NCBI GenBank assembly: GCA_900544465.1
Contig: UQVT01000005.1
Span: 1 to 26,151, forward strand
Source of the DNA: an uncultured Collinsella sp.
GTDB lineage: Bacteria; Actinomycetota; Coriobacteriia; Coriobacteriales; Coriobacteriaceae
DNA length: 26,151 nt
Direction of reading: 5' to 3'
In this document: one piece after another, positions 6,368-13,828 of the stretch
Numbering within the stretch: the stretch's first letter is position 1
Layout: every line of letters begins with the position of its first letter
The notes under the pieces: model-generated
Databases searched by the model: none
The model's input: the letters and a program-made list of their open reading frames with translations, nothing else
Told to the model about the DNA's origin: nothing
Position numbers and translations under genes: made by a program

Positions 6368-7492
6368 CTACCTGGGCACGCGGTCCTGCCTTGCGGCAAA
6401 CGGGGCGAGCACGGCGTGCGGCTCGCTTTGGTACCAGTAGGCGACGGTGGAGATGTCGTCCTCGCGCTCGTAGAGCTTGATGTCGTCGTTGCCGAGGTCC
6501 TGGAACGTCACGCGCAGGTCCTCCTTGAACGAGATCGGGTCGGGAAGGTGCCACCTGTAGAGGCCATGCCTGGGCAGCGCGTCGTCGTTGGTCGCGAGCA
6601 TCGGGTTCGGGTTCGGCTTGCCCGCGCTGAAGCGGTCGCGCGTGGCGTCGCGCGTCGAGCGGTACGGGTAGCCGGCGAACAGCGTGTTGAAGCACTGCGC
6701 CTCGGGCAGCGCGTGGGGCGGCCTGTCGAGGAAGGCCCAGGCACCGCCGAAGTAGTCCTCGGCTCCCGTCGAGGTGACCGTGGGGAACTCCTCGTCGCCG
6801 TCGAGGAAGAACTTCATCTCGCCCTCGCCCCACCAATAGCGCTCCAGGGCGCACAGGGCCATGTAGGTGCCGACGTAGTAGCCCTTACCGCGCACGCCGT
6901 CGAGCACGGTGTAGTCGACACCCCTGCGGGTGCTGCGCTCGCGGTTAAAACGGGCGTGGAAGTACATGGCGTCGTCCGGCACGTCGGTGAGCGCGTAGTT
7001 GAACGTGTAGAAGATGTACTTAATGAACCCGGGGTGCTCGCTCGTAAGCGTGACCTTGGCGTGCTTCCTGAAAGGCATCTCGAAGTAGCAGTTCATGCCG
7101 CCCGTCGGGTTCACGCAGATGGGCATCGAGTTGACGATGGCGCGCTCACCGAAGCCGTTGCAGAAGAAGTCGCCGACAGGGCACTCGACCGAGGGGGTCT
7201 CCTCGTCGTCCCAGTAGAAGCGCAGCACGAGGTCGCGCATGACGAAGCTGCCGGCGGCGGTCTTGTCGGGGACGGTCATCCAGATGTGGCGGATGATGCC
7301 GGGGCCCTCGATGTCCGCGAGCGTGATGGTCTCGCCGGACTCAAGGGGCACGCAGCACGAGCCCTTGCGGCCGACGCCGAGGTGGCTGGCCGACATGGCG
7401 GCACGGCCCTTCTCGCCCGTGATGTTCTCGGGGGTGATGGCGCGGCTTTCCTCACCGCCGTGCATCCACACGTCCTTAAGGAACTCTCTCAT
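6368..7492 (-). CDS. GH172 (DUF2961) family protein, putative difructose-anhydride/alpha-fructoside enzyme
   Basis: The 374 residues match DUF2961, now glycoside hydrolase family GH172, whose founding member from Bifidobacterium acts on alpha-D-fructofuranosides and interconverts inulobiose and difructose dianhydride I. Visible hallmarks are the front GPGIIRHIWMTV, VGDFFCNGFG, PTGGMNCYFEMPFRK, the YWWGEGEMKFFLDGD segment and the STGAEDYFGGAW segment. E223/E225 and E245 are the best candidates for the two catalytic glutamates, which the family carries about 21 residues apart. No signal peptide is seen, so it acts in the cytoplasm. It lies between PTS IIA and the fructokinase with a strong GAGGAGG ribosome binding site, which supports a fructose-containing substrate. 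Exact specificity is inference. Confidence 0.85.
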   Translation of the reverse strand: MREFLKDVWMHGGEESRAITPENITGEKGRAAMSASHLGVGRKGSCCVPLESGETITLADIEGPGIIRHIWMTVPDKTAAGSFVMRDLVLRFYWDDEETPSVECPVGDFFCNGFGERAIVNSMPICVNPTGGMNCYFEMPFRKHAKVTLTSEHPGFIKYIFYTFNYALTDVPDDAMYFHARFNRERSTRRGVDYTVLDGVRGKGYYVGTYMALCALERYWWGEGEMKFFLDGDEEFPTVTSTGAEDYFGGAWAFLDRPPHALPEAQCFNTLFAGYPYRSTRDATRDRFSAGKPNPNPMLATNDDALPRHGLYRWHLPDPISFKEDLRVTFQDLGNDDIKLYEREDDISTVAYWYQSEPHAVLAPFAARQDRVPR

Positions 7493-7504
7493 CGTCGACC
7501 TCCT

Positions 7505-7903
7505 CTATTCGTCGTCTTCGCACTCGGCGGAACTGGCACCGTTCACGTAGACGATCTGCTGGCGCGCCTCGTCGACGAGGGCGTCGAAGTCGAGTTTCTC
7601 GTCGGGGCGCGCGAGCGCGACCGTCATGGCGAGCGGGAGGTTGACACCCGCGATCACGTGGATCCGGTCGGAGGCGAAGCGGGAGAAGCGCTGGTTCACG
7701 CTGCCGCCGAGCGCGTCGGTGAGGACGACGACCTCGTCAGTGCCCGAAAGAGCCGCCTCGACCGCCGCGTCGAGCCCCTCGCCGTTGTCGTTCACGTAGG
7801 CGCACACGGCGTTGACGGCGTCGCTCTTACCCGTAAGGAACTCGAGGGTGTCCTTGAAGCCCTGGGCGAGAAGGGAATGGCTCGCCACAACTATCTTTCT
7901 CAT
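7505..7903 (-). CDS. PTS mannose/fructose-family EIIA
   Basis: This cytoplasmic phosphocarrier accepts phosphate from HPr and passes it to IIB. Its 132 residues match the Man/Lev IIA domain. The N-terminus MRKIVVASHSLLAQGF carries the phosphorylated H9, and VVVLTDALGGSVNQ and VIAGVNLPLAMTVALA are the family's second and third signatures. Its ribosome binding site is weak. It is encoded after IID, an order seen in several gut Man-PTS operons (B-C-D-A). No fused IIB domain is present; IIB is the first gene of the operon. Confidence 0.94.
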   Translation of the reverse strand: MRKIVVASHSLLAQGFKDTLEFLTGKSDAVNAVCAYVNDNGEGLDAAVEAALSGTDEVVVLTDALGGSVNQRFSRFASDRIHVIAGVNLPLAMTVALARPDEKLDFDALVDEARQQIVYVNGASSAECEDDE

Positions 7904-7929
7904 TGATTCACCAATCTCTTGGGTCGAAG

Positions 7930-8763
7930 CTAGGCGAGGATGCCAGCGGCGGAGGCGACCATCGCGAGGACGATCACCACGAGGATGAGGGCCGTCATGC
8001 TCGCGTTCTTCTTGGTAAGAAGGTAATACGCGCTTCCCGTGATGGCGGCGGGGATCATGGCAGGCAGGATCTTGTCGAGCAGCGGCTGAATCTCCATCGA
8101 GACGTCGCCGAAGCTGAAGCTAATCGGGCAGGTGACGCCGATGACCGAGGCGATGAGGCAGCCGACCACGGTGAGGCCGAGCACGGAGGCGGCGGCAGTG
8201 AGGTTGGGAAGCTTCTCGCTGAAGTCGGTGACGAGCTTCACGCCCTGCTTGTAGCCGAACTCGAGGGCGTGCATGCGGACCCAGAAGATGGCCAGGATGA
8301 GCGCGAACCAGATGCCGGCTCCCACGGGGTTGCCCTCGATGGCCATGTAGGCGGCGATGGAGCCCATGATGGTCGGGATCATGGTCATGAGCAGGGAGTC
8401 GCCGACGCCGGCGAGCGGTCCCATGGTGCCGATCTTCAGGTCTTGGACGGCGTCCGCCGCCGCTAGGCCGTCGCGTTCCTCCATGGCCACGCAGGCGCCA
8501 AGGATGATGGCGGCGAGCCAAGGCTGGGTGTTGTAGTAGCGGAAGTGGTTGTTGAGCGCTTGCTTATAGTCCTCGTCGTTCGTGTAGATCTTCCTCAGGA
8601 CCGGCGAGAGGGCGTAGGCGACTGAGGCGCCCTGCTGGGTCTGGTAGTTGAAGGTGCACACGCTCATGAGCCAGCGCCAGTTCGCGTTGCGCAGGTCCTT
8701 CTTGGTGACCTTGTAGCCGGAGGGCTTGCCCTCGGCGACGGCGGTAATGTTCTCGTTTTCCAT
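7930..8763 (-). CDS. PTS mannose/fructose-family EIID
   Basis: This integral membrane subunit forms the sugar channel with IIC. Its 277 residues show the family features: the N-terminal KVTKKDLRNANWRW amphipathic region, NYQTQQGASVAYALSP, a cytoplasmic-facing TMGPLAGVGDSLLMTMIP loop, and three or four hydrophobic spans towards the C-terminus (ALILAIFWV, AAASVLGLTVVGCLIASVIG, ALILVVIVLAMVASAAGI). It starts two bases after the IIC stop with a GAGGATGAG ribosome binding site inside the end of IIC, so the two are translationally coupled. Confidence 0.94.
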   Translation of the reverse strand: MENENITAVAEGKPSGYKVTKKDLRNANWRWLMSVCTFNYQTQQGASVAYALSPVLRKIYTNDEDYKQALNNHFRYYNTQPWLAAIILGACVAMEERDGLAAADAVQDLKIGTMGPLAGVGDSLLMTMIPTIMGSIAAYMAIEGNPVGAGIWFALILAIFWVRMHALEFGYKQGVKLVTDFSEKLPNLTAAASVLGLTVVGCLIASVIGVTCPISFSFGDVSMEIQPLLDKILPAMIPAAITGSAYYLLTKKNASMTALILVVIVLAMVASAAGILA

Positions 8764-8765
8764 GG

Positions 8766-9551
8766 TTACTCATCCTCTCCGATGAAGGCGTCTGCGGAAG
8801 CGTGGGCGGCGAGCTCGGTGTCCCTCTCGGCACGCTGGTAGAACGCGATCGCGAGGGCAACGCCGACGATGGCGGCGCCGATGATGGGCACGTTCAGGAA
8901 GGCCGAGAGGAAGAAGCCGGCGAGCAGGTACTGGAAGTACTTGCCGGTGGGCATGTAACGCAGCAGCATCGCGATGCCGACGGCCGGGAGCATCTTGCCG
9001 GCGAGGGTGAGGCCGGAGAGGAACCACTGGGGCATAACCTCGAGGAGCCAGTTGACGGCGGGCTGGCCGAGGGTCACGGAGACAAAGACGGGCAGGGCGG
9101 CGCACAGGCCGAAGAGCACGGGGCAGACCCACAGGATGGCGTTCATCTGCTTGAACTTGCCCTCGTCGCAGAACTTCTGGGACTTCTCGACGACGAAGCC
9201 GTTGAGGATCTTGACGATGACGTCGAGCTGGATGCCGAGCATGCCGACCGGCAGGCCGATGGCGAGGCCCGTGTCGGAGCCCAGGGTCACGCCGTAGGCG
9301 GTGGCGATGATGGCCATCGTGCCGTAGTCGGGAATCGACGAGCCGCCGAAGCCCGCGACGCCGAGCTGCATGAGCTGGATGGTACCGCCGATGACGAGGC
9401 CGGTCTGCCAGTCGCCCATGACGACGCCGGTGATAAGGCCCCAGAAGACGGCATAGTTGACGAAGATCATCGGGATGCCGTAGTAGTCCACGTGCTTGAT
9501 GAAGGCCAGCAGGGTCAAAAGGACGACTTGCAGGATAGTGAAGTTGACCAT
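8766..9551 (-). CDS. PTS mannose/fructose/sorbose-family EIIC
   Basis: This is the polytopic permease subunit of the Man-family transporter. Its 261 residues show at least six hydrophobic spans. The family patterns GDWQTGLVIGGTIQLMQLG, GSSIPDYGTMAIIATAYG and GLPVGMLGIQLDV are present, and a charged C-terminal tail follows the last span. The ribosome binding site AGGAGGG overlaps the stop of the IIB gene. The substrate is set by IIC and IID together; the GH172 and fructokinase genes downstream point to a fructose disaccharide or anhydride rather than mannose. Confidence 0.94.
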   Translation of the reverse strand: MVNFTILQVVLLTLLAFIKHVDYYGIPMIFVNYAVFWGLITGVVMGDWQTGLVIGGTIQLMQLGVAGFGGSSIPDYGTMAIIATAYGVTLGSDTGLAIGLPVGMLGIQLDVIVKILNGFVVEKSQKFCDEGKFKQMNAILWVCPVLFGLCAALPVFVSVTLGQPAVNWLLEVMPQWFLSGLTLAGKMLPAVGIAMLLRYMPTGKYFQYLLAGFFLSAFLNVPIIGAAIVGVALAIAFYQRAERDTELAAHASADAFIGEDE

Positions 9552-9560
9552 GATCCCTCC

Positions 9561-10034
9561 TTAGATGAGGTCGGCGACGGAGACGGGCTTGTCGGCGGGC
9601 ACGAACTGTGCCGTCACCTTGACGCCGCGGGCGATGAGCGCCTTGTAGCTCTGGACGTTCTCGGCGGAGGCATAGGCGCGCTGGGTGAGCTGGACGCCGC
9701 CCTCCTTGACAAGAGAGCCGCCGACGATCAGCGACGGGAGCTCGATGCCCGACTCGACCAGGTGAAGGATCGTCTCGGGCTCCTTGGCGATGACAAAGAC
9801 CTTCTCGCGGTCGTACTTGCCCGCCGCGAAGTTCTTGAGCGCGGTCTGCTCGGAGATGATCGAGACGGCCATGCCCGCGGGGCGCGCCATCCTCATAGTG
9901 GACTTCAGGACCTCGTCGCCGGCGACCTTGTCGTCGATGACCATGACTCGGGTCGCGCCCGACACCGGGGCCCACTGCGTCACGATGATGCCGTGAAGCA
10001 GGCGATTGTCGATTCGTGCCATAACAACACTCAT
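9561..10034 (-). CDS. PTS mannose/fructose/sorbose-family EIIB
   Basis: This cytoplasmic subunit transfers phosphate from IIA to the incoming sugar. Translation from ATG at 10034 (TAGGAGC seven bases upstream) gives 157 residues. The active H14 lies in MARIDNRLLHGIIVTQW, followed by RVMVIDDKVAGDE, and the family C-terminus VPADKPVSVADLI is present. An upstream in-frame ATG would add 23 residues of unrelated sequence and is not supported by a ribosome binding site. It is the first structural gene after the regulator, 123 bases downstream of it. Confidence 0.94.
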   Translation of the reverse strand: MSVVMARIDNRLLHGIIVTQWAPVSGATRVMVIDDKVAGDEVLKSTMRMARPAGMAVSIISEQTALKNFAAGKYDREKVFVIAKEPETILHLVESGIELPSLIVGGSLVKEGGVQLTQRAYASAENVQSYKALIARGVKVTAQFVPADKPVSVADLI

Positions 10035-10076
10035 GTTTGCTCCTATCAAATGAAGTTTTACGTTCGGTACTGCCTC

Positions 10077-10097
10077 GGCGCTATCCGGATTCGCGCC
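10077..10097. promoter_or_regulatory. Palindromic element upstream of the PTS operon
   Basis: GGCGC and GCGCC flank ATCCGGAT, itself a perfect 8-bp palindrome, about 43 bases before the IIB start. It could be an operator for the PRD regulator, or simply a hairpin after the regulator gene. There is no T-run, and no -24/-12 sigma-54 promoter (GG-N10-GC) is evident in the 123-base gap. Confidence 0.25.
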
Positions 10098-10157
10098 GGG
10101 CAAGGGGTTATCGGATTATTGAGGACGCGCGGTCAGCTTGCGGCGGCGCGGGGAAGG

Positions 10158-12899
10158 TCACTCGTCGAGCAGGAGGTCCGAGGAGCCGAGGCGCTCTTCT
10201 CGCGCCGGGGCGGCGCTCACGCTTATGTAGTCGAAGACATATGCGATCTCGCTTACGGGAACCTCTACGCGATAGCGCGTCGAGATGCTCGAGAAGCTCT
10301 GCCTGAAGGACTCGATGAAATCGGCACGCTCCTCCTCGAAGCGGTCCTGGCCAGCGTAGGTCTCAATGGGGTTTCTGGTAACAAGGCGCTCGACGAGACA
10401 GCAGAGGTGGACGTAGAGCCCAATGATGGCGTTGCTGCCGATCTTCTCGCCTGTCCTGCGCTGAAGCTCGTGCACGGCGCTCTCGATCTCGTGGAATAGC
10501 CGCTCCGGGTCGAGGATGGTGATGGAGCGGATGACGTTCTGCAGCGTCATGTTCGAGAGCAGCTTCTCGTGGAAAGAAGAGAGCTCGGAAGCGTCAAGCC
10601 ACCTGCCGAACACGGCATCAACCTTAGAGGCGGACGCCGTCGACATGATGTCCTCGAGGGCGACGAAGGGGACGGAGGCGACCCCGGGGTCTCCCGTGCC
10701 GATGACGGCGCAGACGCGGTGCTCGGAGAAAACGGCGTCATTCGACCCGTTCGCGACGAGCTGCTTGAAGGGCCTCGTGAGCAGGCGCGCGCCTATGGTG
10801 CGCGGGAGGCTCTGCGAGACGAGCTGGCGTATCCTCTCCGCGGCGTCGACCCCGGACTCGGAGCAGAAGACGATGGCGTCCTCACGGTTGACGCGCTCGA
10901 TCACCTTGCAGTGCGTCACGCACGCGGCGGTCGCATCGCCAAGAACCTCGGCGATGGACTTGCCGCCGAGCAGCCCGACCCCGATCTCGAGCGCAAGACC
11001 GGTAGAGACGTTGTTCACCACGCCGATAGTGGAGTCGGTAACGTTCTCGAGGGCCTTATAGGCCTCCTCCAAGGAGCCCATGTCGACGAGGAACACGACC
11101 CTGGTGCAGTAGGAATGGCGGTCGACGAGGCGCTGGAGCGGACCGACGATGTCCTTCAGCTGCTGGTCGTAGGGCATGTCGACAGCCTCGTACACATGCA
11201 TGCCGAGCATACGGTTCGCCGCGTCGGCGATGCTCGTCGCCGTTGAGTAGCCGTGGGACAAGATGACGCAGAGCGTCCGAAGGGCCTTCGCATCGCGAGA
11301 CTCCGATGCGACGCACAGCGTCAGAAGCGTCTTCGTGAAGTGATCGAGCGAGATTCCCAGCGCCCCTTCCACGTCTGCGGCGACCTGATCGGAGACGCTC
11401 GAGGCAAACGGTAATTCGGAGGTCACGGCACCGAGGAGATGGGAGATTTGCTCCGCACAGGCAGACTTTCGCTTAGCCAGGCCGATGCCCGGCCACAACT
11501 GCAGGCAAATCTCCTGGGCCAGCAGAAAAGCGACCTTCCTCGAAAGCTCGATGCCATAAGAAGAGCCTGCGTCGGCAAGGACCGCGCCCACGATGCGCTC
11601 GAAGGCGCGCGACCTCGAGGAGGTAACGCCGCGGCCGAAGACCAAGTGATCCTCAACGCCGCGCACAGCGGAGACAGCTTGCGAGACGAGCTCGGAGACA
11701 GAGAGCTCCCCGGCGCAGAATCGCTCATCGAGAGAGCACAGGGCATCGAGCGCCTGCTCGACCGGCCCTGTGCTCTCGGCGGCATCCAGGGACGCGTCGA
11801 TCAGAACGCCATCGTCGGGCTGTTGATCGATATGCGCGGAGGAGAGGAGCCCGCTGGGAAGAAGATACGGGCGAACGACGACGTAGTCGCCCTCGCGATT
11901 GAGGAACGCTTTGGCGCAGCAGTTCGTCACGCAGGCGCGCAAGCCGGCGATGTTATCGGAAAAGTCCGCGTTCACGAGGCAACGGTATGCGCCGCGGCTG
12001 ATCTTCACATCAGAACCGATTCGGCACCCCTCGCTGCGCAGGAAGCTCAAGATGAGATCCTCGCGCTCCTCGGGGGTCCGCTCCTTGAGTGAGGGGACGC
12101 GGGCACAGATGGGCATTTTGCTGTAGGCCGAGGAAACCTTCAGGTCATCGGCGGAAAGCGTCGTCGAAAGAACGAGGCGAGCGCGCGGCGCATCCTGGGA
12201 GGCATCGAGCCCGAGGGCCGTCGCAAGGCAGTGCTCCATCGCAGAGGGAGAGAGTGCCTCGATGCCGTTGACAAAAACCACACCCCCGCGCGATTTCGCG
12301 ATCGACTCGTCAAGAAGCCCGTTGAACGAGGCGGCGTCCGGGACCCCGGCGCAGTCGATGCGCACATAGGAGGAGTCGCGGGACAGCAAGCCCTGGTTCT
12401 TGCCGTACTCGTACACAAGGCGAGAAAGGAAAGACTTGCCGACACCCACGCCGCCGCTCAAGAGGATGGGTAGGCCGAACGGAGGGTACTGAACCGCAGC
12501 CTTGCACTGCTCGACAACGGAGCTGAGGCTCAGGTCGAAGCCCACGGCACGCGCGAAGTCGCGGTGATCGGCGATTCCCGTCGCCTGGATGAGGTCGGCG
12601 AGCGAGGCGTACTCGCTTGCAGAGAGCTTTACCTGAAAACGCTTCTGGAACGCGCGGCGATGAAAATAACGGACAGGCCTGCCCGCCACCTTAACCACAA
12701 GGCCGGCGCGAACAAGGTCGTTGAGGTACTGGCTCGCCAGGCTCCTGGAGATGATGAGCGTCTCGGCGATGTCGGAGGTGGACAGACGGGCAAGGTCGTC
12801 GAGCGAGACGGCAGAGGTGAGGGCCTCGAGATGCTCGAGAATCCTGTCCCTCATGTCGACGGGCTTCTTTGCCAAGCTGTCCTGTGCGGTCTTGTCCAT
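10158..12899 (-). CDS. LevR-type PRD transcriptional regulator with degenerate AAA+ domain
   Basis: This 913-residue regulator has the LevR architecture: an N-terminal winged HTH (about 15-80, ISRSLASQYLNDLVRAG then VAGRPVRYF), an AAA+ domain (about 120-335) with an intact Walker A GGVGVGKS at 149-156, a first PRD (about 385-480), an EIIA-Man-like domain with VILSHGYSTA (H549), a IIB-like part, and a second PRD with H831 in GLYVHLCCLVERL. Unusually, the sigma-54 contact loop GAFTGA is absent and Walker B reads VVFVNG instead of LFLDE. The second PRD and EIIA histidines suggest control by PTS phosphorylation state. The gene lies directly upstream of the Man-PTS operon on the same strand, so it is the probable local regulator. 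It cannot act as a conventional sigma-54 activator. Confidence 0.9.
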   Translation of the reverse strand: MDKTAQDSLAKKPVDMRDRILEHLEALTSAVSLDDLARLSTSDIAETLIISRSLASQYLNDLVRAGLVVKVAGRPVRYFHRRAFQKRFQVKLSASEYASLADLIQATGIADHRDFARAVGFDLSLSSVVEQCKAAVQYPPFGLPILLSGGVGVGKSFLSRLVYEYGKNQGLLSRDSSYVRIDCAGVPDAASFNGLLDESIAKSRGGVVFVNGIEALSPSAMEHCLATALGLDASQDAPRARLVLSTTLSADDLKVSSAYSKMPICARVPSLKERTPEEREDLILSFLRSEGCRIGSDVKISRGAYRCLVNADFSDNIAGLRACVTNCCAKAFLNREGDYVVVRPYLLPSGLLSSAHIDQQPDDGVLIDASLDAAESTGPVEQALDALCSLDERFCAGELSVSELVSQAVSAVRGVEDHLVFGRGVTSSRSRAFERIVGAVLADAGSSYGIELSRKVAFLLAQEICLQLWPGIGLAKRKSACAEQISHLLGAVTSELPFASSVSDQVAADVEGALGISLDHFTKTLLTLCVASESRDAKALRTLCVILSHGYSTATSIADAANRMLGMHVYEAVDMPYDQQLKDIVGPLQRLVDRHSYCTRVVFLVDMGSLEEAYKALENVTDSTIGVVNNVSTGLALEIGVGLLGGKSIAEVLGDATAACVTHCKVIERVNREDAIVFCSESGVDAAERIRQLVSQSLPRTIGARLLTRPFKQLVANGSNDAVFSEHRVCAVIGTGDPGVASVPFVALEDIMSTASASKVDAVFGRWLDASELSSFHEKLLSNMTLQNVIRSITILDPERLFHEIESAVHELQRRTGEKIGSNAIIGLYVHLCCLVERLVTRNPIETYAGQDRFEEERADFIESFRQSFSSISTRYRVEVPVSEIAYVFDYISVSAAPAREERLGSSDLLLDE

Positions 12900-12909
12900 G
12901 ACTTCTTAC

Positions 12910-12929
12910 CTCCTTGTACAAGGAGTATA
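12910..12929 (-). promoter_or_regulatory. Palindrome joining the -10 element and ribosome binding site of the LevR-like gene
   Basis: CTCCTTGTACAAGGAG (12910-12925) is a perfect 16-bp palindrome. On the minus strand it directly follows TATACT, a good -10 hexamer, and its last bases are part of the AAGGAGG Shine-Dalgarno, nine bases from the ATG. A bound protein would block both transcription start and translation start. Autoregulation is a reasonable guess. The upstream 12930-13074 holds no gene I can see. Confidence 0.5.
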
Positions 12930-13074
12930 AGGGGAACACAGAGAACGGAAGGGGGCGCGTGGGGGAATCAACAGCCCCGAGGAAAAGTTCACCACTTGAG
13001 GGGCAGAAAACAACGGCCATTGAACATTCAGGGCCGACGCTCAACACTTCGGCTCGACACTTCGCTTTGGAAAG

Positions 13075-13126
13075 GGCCCTGCGCGCCGGGGTCCCAACAT
13101 AAAGAAGGACCCCGGCGCGCAGGGCC
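13075..13126. terminator. Strong hairpin terminator after the mtnN remnant
   Basis: GGCCCTGCGCGCCGGGGTCC pairs perfectly with 13107-13126 (20 bp) around a 12-base AT-rich loop. It overlaps the stop codon of the nucleosidase remnant and separates it from the regulator gene. CCCTTTCC follows on the minus strand, so the U-tract is weak. Confidence 0.7.
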
Positions 13127-13382
13127 TAAAGCTTAACCATGCGCGCGGCGATGCGGGCGCAGTCGAAGACGGTCTTCTTCTCGAAGGTGTTGTAGTCGAC
13201 GACCTGGCCCTCGGCGCAGAGCTTGTCGCTGATGGCGCGCACGACGACGAGGGGCACGCCGTTGAGATAGGCGACCTGTGCTGCGCGATGGTGCAGCCCT
13301 CCATCTCGCAGCACAGGTCGCCGAAGGTCGCGAGGATGCGCTCCTTCTGTTCCGTGGGCGAGACGGCTCGGTGGGCAAGGTC
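13126..13382 (-). pseudogene. mtnN: 5'-methylthioadenosine/S-adenosylhomocysteine nucleosidase, broken
   Basis: Only the C-terminal third remains. One frame reads RAVSPTEQKERILATFG, then CCEMEGCTIAQ, which is the conserved EMEG region. The next reads VAYLNGVPLVVVRAISDK, then DYNTFEKKTVFDCARIAARMV and a stop, which is the family end including the RAISD catalytic-aspartate motif. The two frames are joined by five extra bases (about 13276-13280); without them AQ would run straight into VAYLNG. The N-terminal ~150 residues are missing, and homology stops near 13380 at a junction with unrelated sequence. So the copy is inactive twice over: truncated and frameshifted. The enzyme normally hydrolyses MTA and SAH in methyl-cycle recycling. 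Confidence 0.8.
13270..13322. repeat. 22-bp inverted repeat inside the mtnN remnant
   Basis: Bases 13270-13291 and 13301-13322 are inverted copies of each other with 21 of 22 positions matching and a 9-base loop. The right arm is ordinary coding sequence (GDLCCEM); the left arm contains the five extra bases that cause the frameshift. Confidence 0.88.
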
Positions 13383-13586
13383 CTCTCAAAAGGGGTCGTC
13401 CGACGCCGCAAGACCTCGATGACCGATTACCGCCTCGAGCAAGTGGCGGATTACCTCTGCACCATCGAACTTGCCTTGGTCAAGTACGAGGCCAAGGAGA
13501 ACGGTGAGACGTACAACAAGTTCTTCGGAGGTATAGATTCTTTCAAGAGGAACTGGTTCAAGCAAGCCCGCAGCAAGCGGATATAG
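13383..13586 (+). pseudogene. C-terminal fragment of an unknown gene
   Basis: A plus-strand frame with natural composition and high third-position GC reads DYRLEQVADYLCTIELALVK, then ENGETYNKFFGGIDSFKRNW, and ends KQARSKRI and a stop. An internal ATG at 13419 has no ribosome binding site, and the frame runs on upstream into the mtnN junction. I read it as the 3' end of a gene whose front was lost at the same breakpoint that truncated mtnN. I do not recognise the family. Confidence 0.3.
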
Positions 13587-13828
13587 GTGGTTCCGCAGTC
13601 TCGCAGGGAGCGGTCGTCTCTCCTCCGGCCAGGGCCCCAAGCGACACGCTTCGAGCAGCGATAGCGAAACGCAAGCAACGGCGTCGCGGGCGCCTCGTGC
13701 GCCATAGTGTCCATGTGGTCATCTCCTATCGTCTCAGCGTGGTAGCTGAAGATTCTAGGCGCTGGCCACGCCCCTTTTCCGGGGCGCCAACACCAACGTT
13801 TAGCACACAAGGAGTTTGACGAGATGAC
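13587..13828. other. Non-coding scrap sequence
   Basis: No supported gene. A minus-strand ATG at 13714 has a fair AGGAGA ribosome binding site, but the frame after it (MDTMAHEAPATPLLAFRYR) turns arginine-rich and runs antisense to the fragment at 13383-13586, so it may be only the front of a lost gene. This is the left border of the DUF4365/HEPN-like pair. Confidence 0.4.

Noticed and set aside
7505..10034. Calling the Man-family PTS a mannose or glucoselysine transporter
   Set aside because: No mannose-6-phosphate isomerase or deglycase is nearby; the GH172 and fructokinase neighbours fit fructose-containing substrates better.
10035..10157. Possible sigma-54 promoter upstream of the PTS operon, expected for a LevR target
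   Set aside because: No GG-N10-GC -24/-12 pattern could be found, and the regulator itself lacks sigma-54 contact motifs.
8770..10499. Long open frames on both strands across the PTS genes
   Set aside because: They have an arginine- or aspartate-rich low-complexity composition and overlap well-defined IIB and IIC genes.
13451..13714. Minus-strand frame of 87 codons with a fair ribosome binding site
   Set aside because: It runs antisense to a fragment with better coding character and becomes arginine-rich after about 20 residues; at most a lost gene's front.
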